NCBI GenBank assembly: GCA_964544115.1
Contig: CAZJBP010000021.1
Coordinates: 1 to 27,530, forward strand
Source: CAZJBP01 sp964544115
Lineage (GTDB): Bacteria; Verrucomicrobiota; Kiritimatiellia; UBA8416; JADHWI01
DNA: 27,530 nucleotides
Reading direction: 5' to 3'
Shown: piece by piece, positions 23,940-27,530 of the stretch
Layout of the letters: each line of letters begins with the position of its first letter
Position numbering within the stretch: position 1 is the stretch's first letter
The notes under the pieces: generated by a model
What the model saw: only the letters and a program-made list of their open reading frames with translations
Databases searched by the model: none
Told to the model about the DNA's origin: nothing
Made by a program: the position numbers and the translations under genes

Positions 23940-26525
23940 ATGACACACAGAGCCATCTCGAAGCAGTGTGCCGCCATTGCGCTCGCCTCAGGCTGCCTAG
24001 TCTGGCAGTCGCTGGCGTCTGGGGTGTTGATCACCTCCAGCAACACAACCGTGAACCTGATTCCCTGGCCCAAGGCGGTCCAGATGGGCCGTGGGGGCAT
24101 GGCGTTGAAGGCTTCCGGCCGAATCGTGGCGGACGATCCGTCACTCGCTCCGCTGGCTGAAGTTCTAAAGGACGAGATGCTGGCCGTGGCCGGGCTGGAC
24201 TTGAAGGTCGCGTCGGACGCACCACGGGCGGGCGACATCGTGCTGGCGATCAACAAGGAACTCCAGGCCGGCGAGGATATCCTGCGCGTCAAGGGGCGCG
24301 AGGTGGTGCGGACCCGCGAAGGTGCATATCGGCTGACCGTTGGCAGCATGGTGAAGGTGGAGGGGTTCGACTACCGCGCGGTGGCCGAGGGGACCGCCAC
24401 ACTGCTCCAGGCCATTGCGGTGGATGGCAAGGACATCCATGTGCCGGCCGTGACCATTGACGACTGGCCCCACGCGGACTACACCGGCGCCATGGTGGAC
24501 TGCGCCCGGCAGGACAACCCGATCCCGTATCTCAAGCAGATGATAGAGACGTGCCGCGCGTACAAGGTGCGCTATCTGCAGCTTCACATGACCGATGACC
24601 AGGCCTGGACGTTCCCCTCCACAGCCTATCCCAAGTTGGGCACGCTAAATGGCTCGGCCCACGGCGGCCCGCGGTGTGAGGTGTACAAGCTGGACGATCT
24701 CAAGGCGCTGGTGAAGTACGCCGATGAGCGGGGAGTGACGCTGGTGCCCGAGTTGGAGACGCCCGGGCACTCGGGTAATGCCTGCGGCACGCTGCCGGAA
24801 ATCTTCGGGTACACCGATCCGGCCACGGGCATTGCGGCAGGGCAGGGCATGATGAACATCGCCAACCCGAAGCTGTACGAAGCGCTGGACACGATCATCG
24901 GCGAGATGTGCGACGTGTTCCAATCCTCGCCGTACTTTCACATCGGCTTCGACGAGGTGTCCGGCGCCGGCAACGTGGCCGCCACGCCGCAGGCCGCCGC
25001 ATTTGCCAAGGATAAGGGGCTGGCCGACACCGGAGGGCTGCTGGGCTACTTCGCGTTGCAGGTCAACGAGATGGTCAAGAAGCGTGGGAAGAAGACGATC
25101 ATCTGGGAAGGCGCCGCCAACGGCGTGTCGAAGGACATCATCACCATGACCTGGGACAACGGCGCCCGCACCGCGGAGCGAATGGTGGCCGAAGGCTTTA
25201 CCACCATCACGGTGCCCTGGAACTTTGCCGGCGTGGAATGGACCGATTGGACCATGTACCACTGCAACGGCAGCGTGCTCAAGAAGGGCGACTCGGTTCT
25301 TGGCGCGATGCTGCCGGCCTGGGAGCAGAGGGGCGAGGTGCACGTCCGGTGGCTCCGGGGCGCGCCGGCCCGCCAGGAGCGGACGTGGGGACCGGACAAC
25401 ACGTTCACGACCACGAACTTTGCGCGCCGGCTGGCGGCGACGGACCGCGTGCTTGACCGGTTGCTGTATGGGTTTGCGATCCGGCATGACCGGGACATCT
25501 CCAGCGACCTGTCAGGCGTGAAGGTCACTGGCCCGACCCGGTTGACGCTGGACGCCTTCCCCGCGGTGGGGAAGGTGCGCTACACCCTGGACCCGCCTCC
25601 GCCCGGCTCCGGAGCGGCAAGCGGCACGGAGCCTACGGCGCATTCGCCGGTCGCCGATAAACCCATCGCAATCACCGACAGCTTCACGGTCCAGGCGCGC
25701 CTCTTTGATCCGCAGGGCCGGCCGTGCATGCCGACTTGGAAGCAGGCGTATGCGTTCGAGCCGGTCACCCTCAAGGGGCAGGGCGTGATCAAGGACGCCG
25801 CGGGGGGCGACACGGCCTGGTTTGCGGACGCCATGACCGTGAGCGTCGACTGTACCGTCAAGGAGGGCAAGGTCCGTTATACGGTGGACGGTTTGGATCC
25901 GCTGCCCGCCTCACAGGCCTACACCAAGGCCATCGGCATCACCAACTCTGCGACCGTCAAGGCCCGGTGGTTTGACGCGGGCGGGGTGGGCCGGGGCAGT
26001 GTGGCTGCTGCGAGCTACCAGAGACTGGCAACGGCAAAGCATGCCGGCCTGCACAAGCCCGTCCAGGTGCTCGCGCCCCTCGAGCCTGAGTTGGCCGATG
26101 CCGCCGCCAAGTTGCTCACCGACGGGGTCCTCATCCGGGGCATCGAATGGGGCGCTCCGGAAGTGCTGCGCCTCGGGCCAAAGGATCTGGAGGTCGTGAT
26201 CGACATGGGCCGGAGTACCGCGATCAAGCAGGTGGTTCCTCGCTTCGTCTACATGCAGGAAGCCGGCATCTTCCCGGGGGTGAGGGTGGACGTGGCGGTC
26301 TCCCCCGATGGCAGGACGTTTGTGCCGGCAGGATCGACGTCATTCGAGCCGCCGAACAACCGCGGCGAACGGGGCTTGACGATGAAGGAGCTGCCGGTGA
26401 CTGCGAAGGGAAGTGGACGGTACGTGAAGGTATCCTGCAAGAACGTCGGCGTGCTGCCTGCCTGGCACGAGTACCGCGGCGTGCCGGGCCACATGATGAT
26501 GGACGAGATCATGGTCAACCCCTAG
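23940..26525 (+). CDS. Glycoside hydrolase family 20 beta-N-acetylhexosaminidase-like protein
   Basis: An 861-residue secreted enzyme. A signal peptide (ISKQCAAIALASGCLVWQSLASG) precedes a GH20b-like beta domain (about 35-160) and a GH20 TIM barrel (about 165-500). The barrel holds TDDQAWTFP, LVPELETPGHSGN and the catalytic pair D338-E339 in YFHIGFDEVSG; one glycine of the usual HIGGDEV is F. Two chitobiase/HEX C-terminal-type repeats follow (KVRYTLD and VRYTVDGLDPLPASQAY), then a discoidin-like (F5/8 C) region near the C-terminus. It would release terminal N-acetylhexosamines by substrate-assisted catalysis. ATG 23940 is preferred over the in-frame TTG 23931. It lies 85 bases after ctaB and 31 bases before a UroD-like gene. 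Confidence 0.85.
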   Translation: MTHRAISKQCAAIALASGCLVWQSLASGVLITSSNTTVNLIPWPKAVQMGRGGMALKASGRIVADDPSLAPLAEVLKDEMLAVAGLDLKVASDAPRAGDIVLAINKELQAGEDILRVKGREVVRTREGAYRLTVGSMVKVEGFDYRAVAEGTATLLQAIAVDGKDIHVPAVTIDDWPHADYTGAMVDCARQDNPIPYLKQMIETCRAYKVRYLQLHMTDDQAWTFPSTAYPKLGTLNGSAHGGPRCEVYKLDDLKALVKYADERGVTLVPELETPGHSGNACGTLPEIFGYTDPATGIAAGQGMMNIANPKLYEALDTIIGEMCDVFQSSPYFHIGFDEVSGAGNVAATPQAAAFAKDKGLADTGGLLGYFALQVNEMVKKRGKKTIIWEGAANGVSKDIITMTWDNGARTAERMVAEGFTTITVPWNFAGVEWTDWTMYHCNGSVLKKGDSVLGAMLPAWEQRGEVHVRWLRGAPARQERTWGPDNTFTTTNFARRLAATDRVLDRLLYGFAIRHDRDISSDLSGVKVTGPTRLTLDAFPAVGKVRYTLDPPPPGSGAASGTEPTAHSPVADKPIAITDSFTVQARLFDPQGRPCMPTWKQAYAFEPVTLKGQGVIKDAAGGDTAWFADAMTVSVDCTVKEGKVRYTVDGLDPLPASQAYTKAIGITNSATVKARWFDAGGVGRGSVAAASYQRLATAKHAGLHKPVQVLAPLEPELADAAAKLLTDGVLIRGIEWGAPEVLRLGPKDLEVVIDMGRSTAIKQVVPRFVYMQEAGIFPGVRVDVAVSPDGRTFVPAGSTSFEPPNNRGERGLTMKELPVTAKGSGRYVKVSCKNVGVLPAWHEYRGVPGHMMMDEIMVNP

Positions 26526-26527
26526 CG

Positions 26528-26542
26528 CGGGCCTCGGGCCCG
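26528..26542 (+). terminator. Short hairpin between the GH20 and UroD-like genes
   Basis: A 6-bp stem (CGGGCC with GGCCCG around a TCG loop) fills most of the 31-base gap. There is no T-run, so it may only attenuate or protect the transcript. Confidence 0.3.
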
Positions 26543-26556
26543 GTGAGGATGTGAGA

Positions 26557-27530
26557 ATGACGAATCGAGAGCGTTTTATGGCGTTTGCCGGTTTTGAGCC
26601 GGTGGATCGGATTCCTCGCACGGCGGGTTACACCGAACACCTCTACGAACAGCTCAAGCGGCGCTACGGCGCGGACCCGTATCAGCACTTTGCCATGGAC
26701 AACGGCCACGGCTGCGGCCTGACGGCCCGCACTGTGCCGGAGGGGTTCACCTGGCCTGATTACTCTGTGTACCACCCCGGTCGCAAAGCGGGCGAGGATG
26801 GGTTCTCCATTGACGGCAACGGGGTGGGGCACATCAACCACGGCTTCTACCATTTTACAGAATACGTCAGCCCGCTGCGGGACGCCCGGAGCATCGAGGA
26901 ACTCGAGCGCTACCCCATCGTGAGCAACGCGGGCTGGTCGGATGAGGAGATGCGGAAGGCCCGGGATGACGCGCACGCGGCCGGCAATTTCGCCGCCGTG
27001 TTCGTCGGGCACATGTACGAGAACGCCTGGCAGGTCCGCGGGTACGAGGAGTTTCTCATGGACCTCCTGACCCGGCGCGAATGGGCCGAACTCCTGCTCG
27101 ACCGATTCTACGAGAACAACCTGCGCACCGCCGCCGCCGTGGGCAAGGCGGGGTACGATCTGCTCATGTGCGGCGACGACGTCGCCAGCCAGACCGCCAT
27201 GATGTTCCAGCCCGCTCTGTGGCGCGAGGTGATGAAGCCGCGCTGGGCCAACGTGATTGCGGCGGCGCGCGCGGCCAAGCCCGACATCCATGTCTGGTAC
27301 CACACCGACGGCAATGTGACCGAGATCGTCGACGACCTGATCGAGATCGGCATCACGATCCTGAATCCGGTACAGCCGGAGTGCATGGACCCGGTCGCAC
27401 TCCGTCGGCGCTACGGAAAACGGCTGGCGTTCGACGGCTGCGTCGGGACGCAAACCACGTTTCCGTTCGGAACGGCGGCGGACATGCGGCGGGTTGTGCG
27501 TGAGCTCGTGACCGCGCTGGACGGCCGGAA
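26557..27530 (+). CDS. UroD-superfamily protein (partial, runs off window)
   Basis: The frame from ATG 26557 stays open to the window end (about 324 codons). It starts MTNRERFMAFAGFEPVDRIPRTAGYTE, the UroD-like entry pattern. Later it shows GDDVASQTAMMFQPALWREVMKP, DIHVWYHTDGNVTEIVDDLIEIG, ILNPVQPECMDPV and a YGKRLAFDG strand, collinear with the first UroD-like protein at 7187. It lacks the HHCCGAC cluster of that protein (YHTDGN here), so the two probably differ in metal use. GAGG a few bases upstream fits the start. The C-terminus is beyond the window. Function within the superfamily (decarboxylase versus methyltransferase-like) is open. Confidence 0.85.
   Translation, partial: MTNRERFMAFAGFEPVDRIPRTAGYTEHLYEQLKRRYGADPYQHFAMDNGHGCGLTARTVPEGFTWPDYSVYHPGRKAGEDGFSIDGNGVGHINHGFYHFTEYVSPLRDARSIEELERYPIVSNAGWSDEEMRKARDDAHAAGNFAAVFVGHMYENAWQVRGYEEFLMDLLTRREWAELLLDRFYENNLRTAAAVGKAGYDLLMCGDDVASQTAMMFQPALWREVMKPRWANVIAAARAAKPDIHVWYHTDGNVTEIVDDLIEIGITILNPVQPECMDPVALRRRYGKRLAFDGCVGTQTTFPFGTAADMRRVVRELVTALDGR

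Noticed and set aside
1..27530. CRISPR array, tRNA, rRNA or riboswitch
   Set aside because: No regularly spaced repeats or recognisable RNA gene patterns were seen; gaps between genes are short.

Overview
The window is a GC-rich bacterial chromosomal segment. Its gene content is two glycoside hydrolases each followed by a uroporphyrinogen-decarboxylase-like gene, a LarE-type sulfur transferase, a tripartite RND efflux system and an A2-type aa3 heme-copper oxidase operon. This suggests an aerobic or facultatively aerobic, polysaccharide-degrading Gram-negative bacterium. The PVC group (Kiritimatiellota, Lentisphaerota, Verrucomicrobiota, Planctomycetota) fits best, but this is inferred from gene content only, since no rRNA gene is present.

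Layout: (1) 1-1375, minus strand: a two-component pair, a response regulator cut by the window edge and a PAS histidine kinase whose 5' end is lost at an insertion sequence. (2) 1371-3002: an IS1380-like element with 20-bp terminal inverted repeats and a full-length transposase. (3) 3085-5112: a three-part fusion of a nucleotidyltransferase-like domain, a thymidylate-kinase-like P-loop domain and a YrbL-like kinase domain. (4) 5167-9277: a probable operon of a GH32/GH43-like five-bladed propeller protein, a UroD-superfamily protein and LarE. (5) 9348-14923: TolC-like outer membrane protein, membrane fusion protein and RND permease. (6) 14963-17694, minus strand: UbiA-family prenyltransferase, a rubredoxin-DUF2231 membrane protein and a FAD-dependent monooxygenase. 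(7) 17851-23854, plus strand, divergent from (6) across an AT-rich promoter region: DUF2231 protein, SCO1/SenC, cytochrome oxidase subunits I, III, IV and II, and heme O synthase CtaB. (8) 23940 to the end: a GH20 hexosaminidase with C-terminal accessory domains, then a second UroD-like gene running off the window.

The respiratory region is the most unusual part. Subunit II carries complete CuA ligands, but its C-terminal extension is a DOMON-like domain where caa3 oxidases carry cytochrome c, and no CXXCH motif occurs in the operon. It is transcribed away from a small operon encoding a prenyltransferase, a rubredoxin-containing membrane protein and a flavin monooxygenase, which could modify a quinone or another prenylated cofactor. 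Subunit I has an apparent one-base deletion in a G7 run. Other notable items are the NTase/P-loop/YrbL fusion, the repeated glycoside hydrolase plus UroD gene pairing, and the IS junction that truncates the kinase without a visible target duplication.
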